Assembly: GCF_005144415.1 (NCBI RefSeq)
Contig: NZ_SWJE01000029.1
Span: forward strand, 1 to 51,564
Reading direction: 5' to 3'
Origin: Trinickia terrae
GTDB lineage: Bacteria; Pseudomonadota; Gammaproteobacteria; Burkholderiales; Burkholderiaceae
DNA: 51,564 nucleotides
Below the pieces are notes generated by a model. It was not told where the DNA came from and made no database searches. It was given only the letters and a program-made list of their open reading frames with translations. Within the stretch, counting starts at the first letter, position 1; each line of letters starts with the position of its first letter. Below, piece after piece: positions 43,349-51,564 of the stretch. Made by a program: the position numbers and the translations under genes.

Positions 43349-44620
43349 ATGTCTGAGACGCTGATCAGAACGCACGGCGAACTCGTGCGCAGCCGTCGAC
43401 CCGGTCACGGCATGCCTGGCGAGCTATTCGGACGCCAGGACGTCTTCGAGAAAGACGTCGAGATTTTCTTCCACAAGCACTGGATTCTCGTAGGCGTGAC
43501 GGCGGACGTTCCCGAACCGGGCGACGTCTCGGCGGTCGACATCGGAAGCGCTTCCATTCTCATCGTGCGCGACGACGACGAAAACATCCGGACCTATCGC
43601 AACATTTGCCGGCATCGTGGTGCTCGCCTGAAAGAAGCGGGGAAGTCGACGGTCGGCATGCTGGTTTGCCGCTACCATCAGTGGACCTACGGCCTCGACG
43701 GCAGCCTCCGTCATGCCACCCACATGGGAAAGGACTTCGACGCGGCATGCCGCAGCCTGATTCCGGTGCATACCAGGATAGTCGGCACGCACATTTTCAT
43801 CTGTCTCGACGACAATCCGCCGAAGGACATTGCGAGGCTCGAGGAGGTCATGGCCCCGCGCTTCGCGCCGTATGACCTTCAGTACACGAAGATTGCCCAT
43901 GAAGCGGAGATCATCGAGAACGGCAACTGGAAACTGGTGATCGAGAACAACCGCGAGTGCTATCACTGCGCGGGCACTCACCCGGAGCTGACCGCATCCT
44001 TTTTGCCGGAGGACTTCGGTTTCTGTCCGGACAACCTCAGTGAGGAATCGCAACGGGCTCTCGATGCCTATCACGCCCGCAATGCAGCGTGTCAGGAAAG
44101 CTGGGGGAGAGAGGGCTTCGTCGGCGATGCGGTCGAATGTCTGGACGAGGGCGTCGCAACGCAGTTCAGAACGCAGCGGCTCGTGATCGCTGGGAACGGC
44201 GAGTCGCAGACGCTGAACACCAAAGTCGCGAGCACCAAGCTCTTCGGCAACCTCCAACGCCGCGACCTCGGCGACACTCACCTGTGGACCCACAATTCGT
44301 GGACTCATGTCATGAGCGATCACGCGGTGATCTCGTACATCATCCCGCTCGCTCCGGACAAGACGCTGGTGCGCACGAAGTGGCTCGTCCATGCGGATGC
44401 CGTCGAGGGTATCGACTACCGGCTTTCCGATCTGACGGAAGTCTGGGTCGCAACGAATGCACAAGACGCTGATCTCGTCGCCATCACGCATCGCGGAACA
44501 CAAGACCCGGGTTACATCCCGGGACAGTTCTCGCCGTTCACCGAAACGTACGTCGAGCAGTTCTCGCGGTGGTATGCATCGCGGCTGAACGCGCACGGCA
44601 TTTGCGCCGCATTGCCATGA
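43349..44620 (+). CDS. gbcA: Rieske-type N-demethylase oxygenase subunit (GbcA-like)
   Basis: 423 residues. The Rieske 2Fe-2S ligands are C87-x-H89 (ICRHRG) and C107-x2-H110 (CRYHQWTY). The mononuclear iron site follows the VIENNRECYHCAGTHPEL signature (about 198-214; His206, His211), which is the hallmark of glycine betaine, choline and stachydrine oxygenases. Glycine betaine is demethylated to dimethylglycine plus formaldehyde. The reductase gene overlaps it by 4 bp. Stachydrine demethylase (Stc2) and carnitine oxygenase are close relatives, so the gene symbol is provisional. A LysR palindrome controls it. Confidence 0.85.
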   Translation: MSETLIRTHGELVRSRRPGHGMPGELFGRQDVFEKDVEIFFHKHWILVGVTADVPEPGDVSAVDIGSASILIVRDDDENIRTYRNICRHRGARLKEAGKSTVGMLVCRYHQWTYGLDGSLRHATHMGKDFDAACRSLIPVHTRIVGTHIFICLDDNPPKDIARLEEVMAPRFAPYDLQYTKIAHEAEIIENGNWKLVIENNRECYHCAGTHPELTASFLPEDFGFCPDNLSEESQRALDAYHARNAACQESWGREGFVGDAVECLDEGVATQFRTQRLVIAGNGESQTLNTKVASTKLFGNLQRRDLGDTHLWTHNSWTHVMSDHAVISYIIPLAPDKTLVRTKWLVHADAVEGIDYRLSDLTEVWVATNAQDADLVAITHRGTQDPGYIPGQFSPFTETYVEQFSRWYASRLNAHGICAALP

Positions 44621-45774
44621 CTTCCGCTGCAAGCCTTTGCATTGTCGAGCCGGTGCAGGCCGAAGCCGATCGCTTCACGAGCGCCGGCACGTGGGAGCGT
44701 GCCGGCGCTGCGTGGACCAGCGAACAGAAAAAGCGGTTGATCTGTTGCCGAGTGTTTGCGGAGACGCACGACGTGAGGACCTTTGTGTTCAGTACCGAGG
44801 AGGGTTTGCCAATCAGCTTCGAGCCTGGGCAGTTCATCACCGTGTCCGCCGAAATCAAGGGACAGCCGGTCACGCGCTGCTACACGATTTCGTCGCCTCC
44901 CACCCGGCCGTACACACTGTCCATTACGGTCAAGCGCGTGCCGGGGGGCGCGATGTCGAACTGGCTGCATGACAGCCTGAAGCCAGGCGGCGTCTTGCAG
45001 GCCCATGGTCCTTCAGGGGTGTTTACGCCAACGTCGCATCCGGCTGCGAAATCTCTCTATCTGTCGGCCGGCTCCGGGGTGACGCCGCTGATGTCGATGA
45101 CGCGCGCCAGCATCGACCTCGGGCTCGACCGGGATATCGTGTTCGTTCACAGCTCGAGGACGCCGGAGGACATCATCTTTCGCGACGAGTTGCGGAGGCT
45201 CGCGGCCGAGTCGAGCCGGCTCGAGGTCATCCACGTGTGCGAAGCCGTCGGCAACGAGCCGGACTGGAAGGGACCCGTCGGCCGGTTGAGCCTGGAACTC
45301 CTGCTGCAAAGGGTGCCCGATTTCAAAGAGCGCGAGGTCTTCACGTGCGGGCCGGCCGGCTACATGAACGCTGCGAAAGATATCCTGCGCCGCGGCGGCC
45401 ATGATCCGTCCCGCTACCATCAGGAGAGCTTCGACATTGGCGCGGCAGAGGTCGAGCGCGATGCGCGGCAGGCGGCCGCGACGTCAAATCCGGTTGCCGC
45501 GGAACGCCGGCAGACCTACACCGTCCGCCTTGCCCGCTCCTCGTCGACCTTCACGATCGACGATTCCCAGACCGTGCTTGCGGCCGCGAAGCAAGCCGGC
45601 GTCGCCGTGGCGTCGTCATGCAGCCAGGGAATATGCGGCACCTGCAAGACCAGGCTCATCGAGGGCACCGTGGACATGCGGCACAACGGCGGCATACGTC
45701 AGCGCGAGATCGACAAAGGCATGCGCTTGCTTTGCTGCAGCCGGGCAACATCGGATCTCGTGCTCGACCTGTAG
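44617..45774 (+). CDS. gbcB: Rieske demethylase reductase subunit (GbcB-like)
   Basis: 385 residues in the order flavin domain, NAD domain, C-terminal plant-type ferredoxin. FMN/FAD contacts are RCYTISSPPTRPYTL (about 87-101), NAD contacts LYLSAGSGVTPLMSM and VFTCGPAGYM, and the 2Fe-2S ligands are C335, C340 and C343 (SCSQGICGTC) with the fourth Cys in LLCCSRA near 373. It passes electrons from NAD(P)H to the oxygenase. Its ATG overlaps the gbcA stop, so the two subunits are made together. Confidence 0.87.
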   Translation: MTSAASLCIVEPVQAEADRFTSAGTWERAGAAWTSEQKKRLICCRVFAETHDVRTFVFSTEEGLPISFEPGQFITVSAEIKGQPVTRCYTISSPPTRPYTLSITVKRVPGGAMSNWLHDSLKPGGVLQAHGPSGVFTPTSHPAAKSLYLSAGSGVTPLMSMTRASIDLGLDRDIVFVHSSRTPEDIIFRDELRRLAAESSRLEVIHVCEAVGNEPDWKGPVGRLSLELLLQRVPDFKEREVFTCGPAGYMNAAKDILRRGGHDPSRYHQESFDIGAAEVERDARQAAATSNPVAAERRQTYTVRLARSSSTFTIDDSQTVLAAAKQAGVAVASSCSQGICGTCKTRLIEGTVDMRHNGGIRQREIDKGMRLLCCSRATSDLVLDL

Positions 45775-45860
45775 GCGCTTTGCGCTACGAGCCGGCATTG
45801 CCTAAATGACGGCTTCGCAACCAGGCGAGTGGTTGGCATTCGACGCAAAGCGGAGAAGCG

Positions 45861-47105
45861 ATGTTCAGCGCAGAACACATCAATAACGCCGAAGCGGTAG
45901 ATGCGGCCGGCGGATCGGCCGATCCGGAAAACGATCTTCCGGGACGCGTGAGGTCATATCGTCTTGGCCGGGTTCGCAAGCAACTGCTGGATCACGCGTG
46001 TCCTGCGGTTTTGCTGTATGACTCTGTCAATATCCGCTACGCGACCGATTCGTCCAATATGCAGATCTGGACAGGGCGAAATCCGTCACGCTACGTGCTG
46101 ATATTTGCGGAGGGCCCCATTGTCGCTTGGGAATTCCATAACTGCGAGCACGTGTGGAACGGACTTGATCCCATCGACGAACTCCGGAGTGCGACCTGCT
46201 GGAATTACTTTAGCGCCGGTCCGGAGTCCGCGCGGCGAGCCAAGCAGTGGGCGCGGGAAATCGCCGACCTGATGCGGCGGCATGCGCCGATGGACACGCG
46301 CATTGCGGTCGACAGGCTCGATCCCGAGGGGACGCACTGCCTGCGCGAACTCGGCATCGAGGTCCTGGACGGACAAGCCATGCTCGAGCAGGCCCGTTCG
46401 GTCAAGTCGGATGACGAGTTGGTGCTCGTCATGGAGTCGATTGCGGCGTGCGAGCACGGCATGCAGCGCATGTATGAGGAACTCAGGCCCGGAATGACGG
46501 AGCAGGAGCTATGGGCGTATCTGCATTTCGAGAGCATCCGGCGGGGAGGGGAATGGATTGAAACGCGCCTGCTGTCATCGGGACATCGCACGAACCCCTG
46601 GATGCAGGAGTGCAGCGGAAAGATCATGAACGAGGGCGAGTTGCTGGCCTTCGATACCGACCTTGTCGGCCCCAACGGATATTGCGCCGATATTTCCCGC
46701 ACGTGGACCGTCGGCCATGTACGTCCGACGGACGAACAGCGGCGTCTCTACGCCACGGCATACGCCCAGATTCACATCAACATGGAGCTTCTGCGGCCCG
46801 GCATGACGTTCCGCGAATTTTCCGAGCGGAGTTTCAGGATTCCAGAGCGCTATCTGAAGAACAGATACAGCTGCATCGCACACGGCATCGGCATGGTGGA
46901 CGAGTATCCGTCGATTGCTCATCGGATCGATTGGGCTGGATCCGGATACGACGGGAGCTTCGAAGCGGGGATGACGATCTGCTTGGAAAGCTATATCGGA
47001 GCAGAAGACGGAAGGGAAGGCGTGAAGCTCGAACAGCAGGTCTTGCTGACGGAGAGCGGTTGCATGCCGCTTTCTACGTTCCGATTCGAAAGCGATTGGT
47101 TGTGA
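45861..47105 (+). CDS. M24-fold protein matching the DMSP lyase DddP
   Basis: 414 residues, annotated by general tools as Xaa-Pro peptidase or creatinase. The sequence instead follows DddP: VNIRYATDSSNMQIW, FESIRRGGEWIETRLLSSG, RTNPWMQEC, FDTDLVG and CADISRTWTVG. From memory of the published DddP structures, metal ligands are D295, D297, D307, H371, E406 and E421 and catalytic residues are Y366 and D377; here they fall at D265, D267, D277, H341, E376, E391, Y336 and D347, all at one constant offset of 30. DddP cleaves dimethylsulfoniopropionate to dimethyl sulfide and acrylate. It lies 86 bp after gbcB, in a betaine uptake island, and DMSP is the sulfur analogue of betaine. No acrylate-handling genes are adjacent. 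Confidence 0.8.
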   Translation: MFSAEHINNAEAVDAAGGSADPENDLPGRVRSYRLGRVRKQLLDHACPAVLLYDSVNIRYATDSSNMQIWTGRNPSRYVLIFAEGPIVAWEFHNCEHVWNGLDPIDELRSATCWNYFSAGPESARRAKQWAREIADLMRRHAPMDTRIAVDRLDPEGTHCLRELGIEVLDGQAMLEQARSVKSDDELVLVMESIAACEHGMQRMYEELRPGMTEQELWAYLHFESIRRGGEWIETRLLSSGHRTNPWMQECSGKIMNEGELLAFDTDLVGPNGYCADISRTWTVGHVRPTDEQRRLYATAYAQIHINMELLRPGMTFREFSERSFRIPERYLKNRYSCIAHGIGMVDEYPSIAHRIDWAGSGYDGSFEAGMTICLESYIGAEDGREGVKLEQQVLLTESGCMPLSTFRFESDWL

Positions 47106-47136
47106 CAGGCTTTTCGGCGAATGCCGTACTGCCGCC

Positions 47137-47222
47137 ATGCATTACCCGATGTATGGCAAAGCACTAAGAAAATGTAGCGGGATAGGCTAATTTGTCTTGA
47201 TACGCTGCCATCCACCTATTGA
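47137..47222 (+). promoter_or_regulatory. 86-bp conserved promoter element, copy B, upstream of the porin
   Basis: Gap-free match to 30168-30253 with identical ATGCATTACC (47137-47146), GAAAATGTAGC (47168-47178) and TTGATACGCTG (47197-47207). It begins 32 bp after the DddP-like gene and ends 180 bp before the porin ATG; the rest of that leader (47223-47402) shows no gene. Confidence 0.65.
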
Positions 47223-47402
47223 TGATCAGGCGCGCTTTGGCGCAACGTCAAAGCTTCCGACGCCCGGCACGACATTCCAGGAAACGTTGAGCACGGCTTC
47301 GCGATTCAGGATAACTACCTGAACGAGGGACGCCGGTTTGTGTTCGCGGGTGGCAAATCGCTGTTGATCGGAAATTCAATATTCTTGTTTGGAGACTCCA
47401 AT

Positions 47403-48554
47403 ATGCAAAAAATAAAGCTGCTGGCATCGGCATTGACGATGACGCTTTCGGTCCCAGTTTTTGCGCAGAACAGCGTCACGCTATACGGGGTGATCGACGA
47501 AGGTCTCGTCTACACGAACAACGCGGGTACGGGGCACGCCTATCAACTGGAAAGCGGCTATGTGCAAGGCAGCCGTTGGGGCCTGAAAGGCTCGGAGGAT
47601 CTGGGCGGCGGCCTCAAGGCGGTCTTTCAGCTCGAGAACGGGTTCGACCTGAACACCGGCAAGCTCGGCCAGGGCAGCCTGGAATTCGGCCGGCAGGCGT
47701 ACGTGGGTCTTGCGCAAGACACGTACGGCACGGTCGCGCTCGGGCGGCAATACGATTCGCTGGTCGACTATCTGGCGCAGACCACGGCGAACGGGAACTG
47801 GGCCGGCTATCTGTTTTCGCACCCGTACGACAACGACAATACGGACAACACGTTCCGCGTGAACAATACGGTCAAGTACACGAGTCCCACCTTCGCGGGG
47901 TTCCAGTTCGGCGGCACCTACAGCTTCAGCAACGCAACGAACTTCGCGAACAACCGCCAGTACAGCGTGGGTGCGCAATATGCAACCGGCGGCCTGTTGC
48001 TTGCGGCCGCCTATCTGCAGGCGAACAACCCTTCGTCGACGGCTTCGGGCGCGATCAACAACGGCGGCGACGAGAACTTTGTCGCAACGCGCCTGCGCGT
48101 GTTCGGCGCGGGCGTCAACTACACGTTCGGCAGCGCCACGCTCGGGTTCGTCTACACCAATACCGACGTTGACCAGCCGCTGAGTTCCGGCTATGTAGGC
48201 ACGATTACTCCGGCTAACGGCGCAACCCTGTCGTCCCTCAAGTTCAACAATTTCGAAGTCAACGCGAAATACCAGTTCACGCCAGCGTTCTACGTCGGGG
48301 CCGAATATACCTACACGCGAACGAGCTTCAACGCGACGAGTGGGACGTTGCACCCGAACTACCAGTCGGCCGGCCTGATGGCGGACTACAACCTGTCGAA
48401 GCGCACCGATGTCTATGCCCAGGGAGCGTACCAGCACGTCGGCGGCGACGAGACCGGCACGGTTCTCGACGAGGCTTATGTTCCCGGGGCTGCCTCGACG
48501 TCGTCGACGCGCTCGCAACTCGTCCTTCGGGTCGGCCTGCGCCACAAGTTCTGA
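47403..48554 (+). CDS. Burkholderia-type trimeric outer-membrane porin
   Basis: 383 residues from the ATG at 47403 (the earlier in-frame start at 47340 lacks a signal peptide at its N-terminus). Signal peptide MQKIKLLASALTMTLSVPVFAQ, then SVTLYGVIDEGLVY, GSRWGLKGSEDLGGGLKAVFQLENGFD and a 16-strand barrel ending in LRVGLRHKF with the terminal Phe. This is the porin_4/OmpC-like family. Copy B of the 86-bp element precedes it, which links it to the betaine transporter: it may be the outer-membrane entry for the same solute. Confidence 0.93.
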   Translation: MQKIKLLASALTMTLSVPVFAQNSVTLYGVIDEGLVYTNNAGTGHAYQLESGYVQGSRWGLKGSEDLGGGLKAVFQLENGFDLNTGKLGQGSLEFGRQAYVGLAQDTYGTVALGRQYDSLVDYLAQTTANGNWAGYLFSHPYDNDNTDNTFRVNNTVKYTSPTFAGFQFGGTYSFSNATNFANNRQYSVGAQYATGGLLLAAAYLQANNPSSTASGAINNGGDENFVATRLRVFGAGVNYTFGSATLGFVYTNTDVDQPLSSGYVGTITPANGATLSSLKFNNFEVNAKYQFTPAFYVGAEYTYTRTSFNATSGTLHPNYQSAGLMADYNLSKRTDVYAQGAYQHVGGDETGTVLDEAYVPGAASTSSTRSQLVLRVGLRHKF

Positions 48555-48577
48555 GCGGCCGTGCCGATGCCGGGATT

Positions 48578-48602
48578 GCCGCCTGCCCGGGATGCAGGCG
48601 GC
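48578..48602 (+). terminator. Hairpin between porin and chemoreceptor genes
   Basis: GCCGCCTGC (48578-48586) pairs perfectly with GCAGGCGGC (48594-48602), loop of 7 nt. No T-tract; it may reduce read-through so the chemoreceptor is made at a lower level than the porin. Confidence 0.45.
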
Positions 48603-48623
48603 GCAGCCCCATCAACGGAGGGG

Positions 48624-50186
48624 ATGGTGAAACGTTTCTTGCAAAGCATCAGGTTCAAGATCTTTGTCACGTTCGGCGTGTCCGTGACGCTGATTGCGGT
48701 CGTCGGTGTTTTCGGTGCAGCGGGCCTGTCGAGGGTGAACTCGAACATGCGCGATTCCTATGCCGGGAACACAGGCCCGATCGCGGACCTGTCGGACGTG
48801 CGTGCGGCGCAGCTCGATATCCGGCTCCAGCTTCACCTCATCGAGATGTTTCGCGATCCGGGCCGCACCAAGGCCGGCATCGAACAGATTCGCGGCGACC
48901 AGAAAGCCATCGACAGAGCGTGGAAGCACTACTATCCGGACGGCGTTTCGGGCGAGAAGGAGCATGCCGTCGCCGATCGAATCAAGAACCTCTTGCCGCA
49001 GTTCAATGACTTGACCGAGCAAGTGATCCATGAGCTGGCTGCCGGCAGCTACTTCGGCGCCATGCCGCTGGTGGACAGCCACGAGGAGATCGCCGGATCG
49101 CTGGCGAAACTGATCGATGAAAACGCCGCGCTGAACAAGGAGCAGGCGCAGCAGTTCGCGGAGGACAGCGATTCGATTTACCGGGCCATTCTTGTGACCT
49201 CTATCGCGCTCGTGAGCTTAGGCATTGTCACGGGAGCGGGTCTGGCTTTCTATCTTTCGGGCGCCGTGACCAGACCGCTCGAAAGGGCGGTGTGGGTAGC
49301 GGATCGGATCGCCGGCGGAACGTTGGGAAACCCGTTCGACGGAAAGGTCTCCCAGGACGAGTTCGGGCAGTTGCTTCAGGCGTTGAAGAAAATGGATCGG
49401 CAACTCGGCGATACGGTGAGCGGCATCATGGCCAGTACCGAAACGGTCAATGTGGCGGCGCGGGAAATCTCGAGCGGGAATGCCGATCTGTCCGTGCGAA
49501 CGGAGGAGCAGGCGGCGTCATTGGGAGAGACCGCATCGAGCATGACGCAATTGACCGAGACCGTCAGACAGAATGCCGACAATGCGCGGCAGGCCAACGT
49601 ACTCGCTGCGCGCGCGAGCGATATGGCCGACGCGGGCAACGGCGCCATGCAGGGGATGGTCAGAACGATCGAAAGCATCAGCGGAAGCTCGACGAGAATT
49701 TCGGAGATCACCGGCGTCATCGAGGCGATTGCATTCCAGACCAACATTCTCGCCTTGAACGCGGCGGTGGAGGCCGCGCGCGCCGGAGAGCAAGGGCGCG
49801 GCTTCGCGGTCGTGGCGAGCGAGGTGCGCAGCCTCGCGCAGCGCTCGGCGGCTGCGGCGAAGGAAATCAAGGAACTGCTCGGCTCTTCCGTGGAGACGAT
49901 TCAGGTCGGCGCGAAACAGGCGATGGAAGTTGGGGCAACGATCGGCGAAGTGATGCAGGCGATCAAGCAGGTGTCGGACATCGTGGGTGAAATCGCTTCG
50001 GCTTCTGAAGAGCAAAGCCGGGGCATCGAGCAAATCCACTTGGCCGTGGTGCAGATGGACGAGGTGACGCAGCAAAACGCGGCACTGGTGGAGCAGGCCG
50101 CCGCCGCGGCGGAATCGCTTCAGGAGCAGGCGATGAACCTCGGTCATGCCGTGGCTGTCTTTAAGCTCGCGGATGCGAGCGTTTAG
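48624..50186 (+). CDS. Methyl-accepting chemotaxis protein, 4HB sensor type
   Basis: 520 residues (ATG at 48624 after GGAGGGG; a GTG one codon later is spaced slightly better). Helix 1 (about 10-33), a 4-helix-bundle periplasmic sensor (about 34-190), helix 2 (about 191-213), HAMP (about 214-265) and the signalling hairpin with [36 protein letters not shown]. No NWETF-like CheR tether ends the protein. It lies 69 bp after the porin gene, so chemotaxis toward the compound imported by this island is an attractive but unproven reading. Confidence 0.93.
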   Translation: MVKRFLQSIRFKIFVTFGVSVTLIAVVGVFGAAGLSRVNSNMRDSYAGNTGPIADLSDVRAAQLDIRLQLHLIEMFRDPGRTKAGIEQIRGDQKAIDRAWKHYYPDGVSGEKEHAVADRIKNLLPQFNDLTEQVIHELAAGSYFGAMPLVDSHEEIAGSLAKLIDENAALNKEQAQQFAEDSDSIYRAILVTSIALVSLGIVTGAGLAFYLSGAVTRPLERAVWVADRIAGGTLGNPFDGKVSQDEFGQLLQALKKMDRQLGDTVSGIMASTETVNVAAREISSGNADLSVRTEEQAASLGETASSMTQLTETVRQNADNARQANVLAARASDMADAGNGAMQGMVRTIESISGSSTRISEITGVIEAIAFQTNILALNAAVEAARAGEQGRGFAVVASEVRSLAQRSAAAAKEIKELLGSSVETIQVGAKQAMEVGATIGEVMQAIKQVSDIVGEIASASEEQSRGIEQIHLAVVQMDEVTQQNAALVEQAAAAAESLQEQAMNLGHAVAVFKLADASV

Positions 50187-50271
50187 ACGTCGAAAGCTGC
50201 GATTCCACTTTTAACTTCGGTAGCTGCCGCCTAAAGTTCTACGGTCTCCTTGACCCGAAGCGGAGAACCCG

Positions 50272-51360
50272 ATGAAAGCCTGGCTATTGGACGAACCTGG
50301 CAAGCCGCTCGCATTGCGCGACATTCCCGAACCGGCGACGCGCCCCGGCGCGGTGCTGGTCCGGATGGAGGCGGTGCCGCTCCTCACCTACACGCGTGCG
50401 TATCTCTCCGGCAAGCTGCCCTACGCCTACCCGCCGGCGCCGTTCTCGCCCGGCACCAACGGCATCGGGCGCGTGTCGGCGGTGGGCGAGGGCGTGCGCT
50501 CGTTTCGCGCCGGCCAGCGCGTGCTCGTGAATCCGTACTGGATCGCGAACGAAACGGTGCGCGACCCGGCGCAGGTGCTGATCGGCCTGACCGGCATCAG
50601 CCCGGACAGCGCGCCGCTGCAGGCCGATTTCCCGCACGGCACGCTGCGCGAGCTCGCGGAGTTTCCCGCTTCGACGATCGTTCCGCTCGCTGGCCTCGAA
50701 GACGTCGCACCCGAACGCCTCGCCGCGCTCGCCAAGTTCGCGGTGCCGTTCGGCGGCTTGCGGCGCGGCAGGCTGGCCGCGGGCGAGACGGTCGCGATCA
50801 ACGGCGCGACCGGCTACTTCGGCTCGGCCGCCGTGCTCGGGGCGCTCGCGATGGGCGCGAGCCGCGTCGTCGTGCTCGGGCGGCGCCGCGAGGCGCTGAG
50901 CCCGCTCACGCGCTTCGGCGGCGGCAGGGTGGTGCCGGTCGCGCTGACGGGCGACACCGAGCGCGACGCGGCCGCGATACGCGAGCACAGTCAGGGCGGC
51001 GTGGATCTCGCATTCGATATGGTCGGCCAGGCGAGCGACGCGAGCTCGACCGTCGCCGCGCTCATGAGCCTGCGCCGCGCCGGACGTCTCGTGCTGATGG
51101 GCAGCATGCAGGTGCCGCTGCCGGTCCCCTACGCGCAGATGCTGCGCAACAACTGGGAGATCATCGGCCACTTCATGTACACGCCGGCCGACTATCTCGC
51201 GCTGGTGGCGCTCGCGGCGTCGGGGCAATTGCCGCTCGATGCGGTGGAAGTGCGCACGTTCGCGTTCGCGGATCTCGAAGCGGCGATCGATGAGGCCGAG
51301 CATATTCAAGGGCTGCAATCGGTGGTGGTCAGCGCGTCGGTGGGGCGGGCATGGGGGTGA
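50272..51360 (+). CDS. Zinc-free MDR-family oxidoreductase
   Basis: 362 residues. Medium-chain dehydrogenase/reductase fold: GroES-like start (LRDIPEPATRPGAVLVRMEAVPL, FSPGTNGIGRVSAVGEG) and Rossmann motif INGATGYFGSAAVLGALAMGASRVVVLGR. The catalytic and structural zinc cysteines are absent, so it belongs with quinone-oxidoreductase/enoyl-reductase-like members rather than alcohol dehydrogenases. GGAG precedes the ATG. It follows the chemoreceptor by 85 bp but has a housekeeping-like composition and may be unrelated to the island. Substrate unknown. Confidence 0.85.
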   Translation: MKAWLLDEPGKPLALRDIPEPATRPGAVLVRMEAVPLLTYTRAYLSGKLPYAYPPAPFSPGTNGIGRVSAVGEGVRSFRAGQRVLVNPYWIANETVRDPAQVLIGLTGISPDSAPLQADFPHGTLRELAEFPASTIVPLAGLEDVAPERLAALAKFAVPFGGLRRGRLAAGETVAINGATGYFGSAAVLGALAMGASRVVVLGRRREALSPLTRFGGGRVVPVALTGDTERDAAAIREHSQGGVDLAFDMVGQASDASSTVAALMSLRRAGRLVLMGSMQVPLPVPYAQMLRNNWEIIGHFMYTPADYLALVALAASGQLPLDAVEVRTFAFADLEAAIDEAEHIQGLQSVVVSASVGRAWG

Positions 51361-51430
51361 GGGGCCGGTCTTCGCTTCGATGACGCTCATCCCGTCCGCG
51401 TGCTGCGCCGTGTGAACGAGCCGGACTGCC

Positions 51431-51564
51431 TCAAGCCCAGCCGAACGCCGTCAGGACCATGTCGATCAGCTTGATGAACGGGAACGGCAGCAGGATGCCG
51501 CCAAGGCCGTAGACCAGCAGATTGCGGCGCAGCAGCGACGCGGCGCCGAGCGGACGGTACTTCA
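51431..51564 (-). CDS. kdpB: Potassium-transporting P-type ATPase subunit B, C-terminal end (partial)
   Basis: 44 codons before the stop at 51431; the rest lies beyond the window. [22 protein letters not shown] and the final helix [16 protein letters not shown] are the conserved C-terminus of KdpB. KdpB is the catalytic ATPase subunit of KdpFABC. In the usual kdpFABC order, kdpC would follow on the minus strand, but the next gene is the convergent oxidoreductase and only 70 bp separate them. Confidence 0.8.
   Translation of the reverse strand, partial: KYRPLGAASLLRRNLLVYGLGGILLPFPFIKLIDMVLTAFGWA

Noticed and set aside
45861-47105. Creatinase, ectoine hydrolase (DoeA/EutD) or Xaa-Pro aminopeptidase as the identity of the M24 gene
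   Set aside because: Local motifs around the metal site and the constant-offset match to the DddP catalytic set fit DddP better. These alternatives stay possible until a phylogeny is made.
1-51564. CRISPR arrays, integrase/att sites, complete IS elements, rRNA operons
   Set aside because: I saw no regularly spaced repeats, no recombinase gene, no intact transposase and no rRNA-like sequence; only the recycled transposase head at 3603-4376.

Overview
The window reads as a chromosome segment of a Burkholderiaceae betaproteobacterium of the Paraburkholderia/Caballeronia/Trinickia type. The grounds are the high-GC coding with strong third-position bias, the Burkholderia-style trimeric porins, the KfrA-type coiled-coil regulator, the bcsABC cellulose operon and the dense sugar-acid and betaine catabolic clusters. 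I saw no tRNA, rRNA, CRISPR array, intact insertion sequence or replication origin. Species-level placement is an inference.

Layout. (a) 1-1.4 kb: an AT-richer GH19-type lysozyme/chitinase domain (C-terminal part of a larger protein) followed at once by a small exported protein, looking like a type VI effector/immunity pair. (b) 1.5-4.4 kb, all minus strand: a MATE transporter remnant, a small lipoprotein, a COG4705 membrane protein, a small winged-helix-like protein and a protein built on an IS5-type transposase N-terminus. (c) 4.4-5.1 kb: a non-coding stretch bounded by two good intrinsic terminators. (d) 5.1-9.1 kb: a LacI regulator divergent from an MFS transporter and a DHDPS/KDG-aldolase-family enzyme, with two LacI-type operators; the 3' end of the enzyme gene runs into a porin remnant. 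(e) 9.2-12.2 kb: a periplasmic sugar-binding-type protein, possibly led by a coupled micro-ORF, with a NarX-class histidine kinase and no response regulator. (f) 12.4-14.8 kb: KfrA and a YkgJ-type cysteine-cluster protein. (g) 15.0-23.0 kb: a small conserved-looking protein and a minimal bcsA-bcsB-bcsC operon.

(h) 23.0-29.9 kb: a D-glucarate/galactarate locus. It has a FadR-type GntR regulator, GarL, GarR, a GudP-type transporter, GudD and KdgD. Both known fates of 5-keto-4-deoxyglucarate are encoded: aldol cleavage to pyruvate plus tartronate semialdehyde, and decarboxylating dehydration to alpha-ketoglutarate semialdehyde. Short GTNNNAC-type sites recur at the promoters.

(i) 30.2-50.2 kb: the most unusual region, a betaine (quaternary ammonium or sulfonium) uptake and catabolism island. 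It contains a ProV/ProW/ProX transporter, a GlyA paralogue, a DHDPS-family enzyme, a DadA/PuuB-type amine oxidase, a PuuC-type aldehyde dehydrogenase, a ProC-like reductase, two LysR regulators, one GATase1-AraC regulator (GbdR/CdhR type), a cupin, a GbcA/GbcB-like Rieske demethylase pair, an M24-fold protein that matches the DMSP lyase DddP at every catalytic and metal-binding position I could compare, a porin and a chemoreceptor. An 86-bp non-coding element is duplicated almost 17 kb apart, upstream of the transporter operon and of the porin, which suggests one regulon. (j) 50.3-51.6 kb: a zinc-free MDR oxidoreductase and the 3' end of kdpB, with no kdpC after it.
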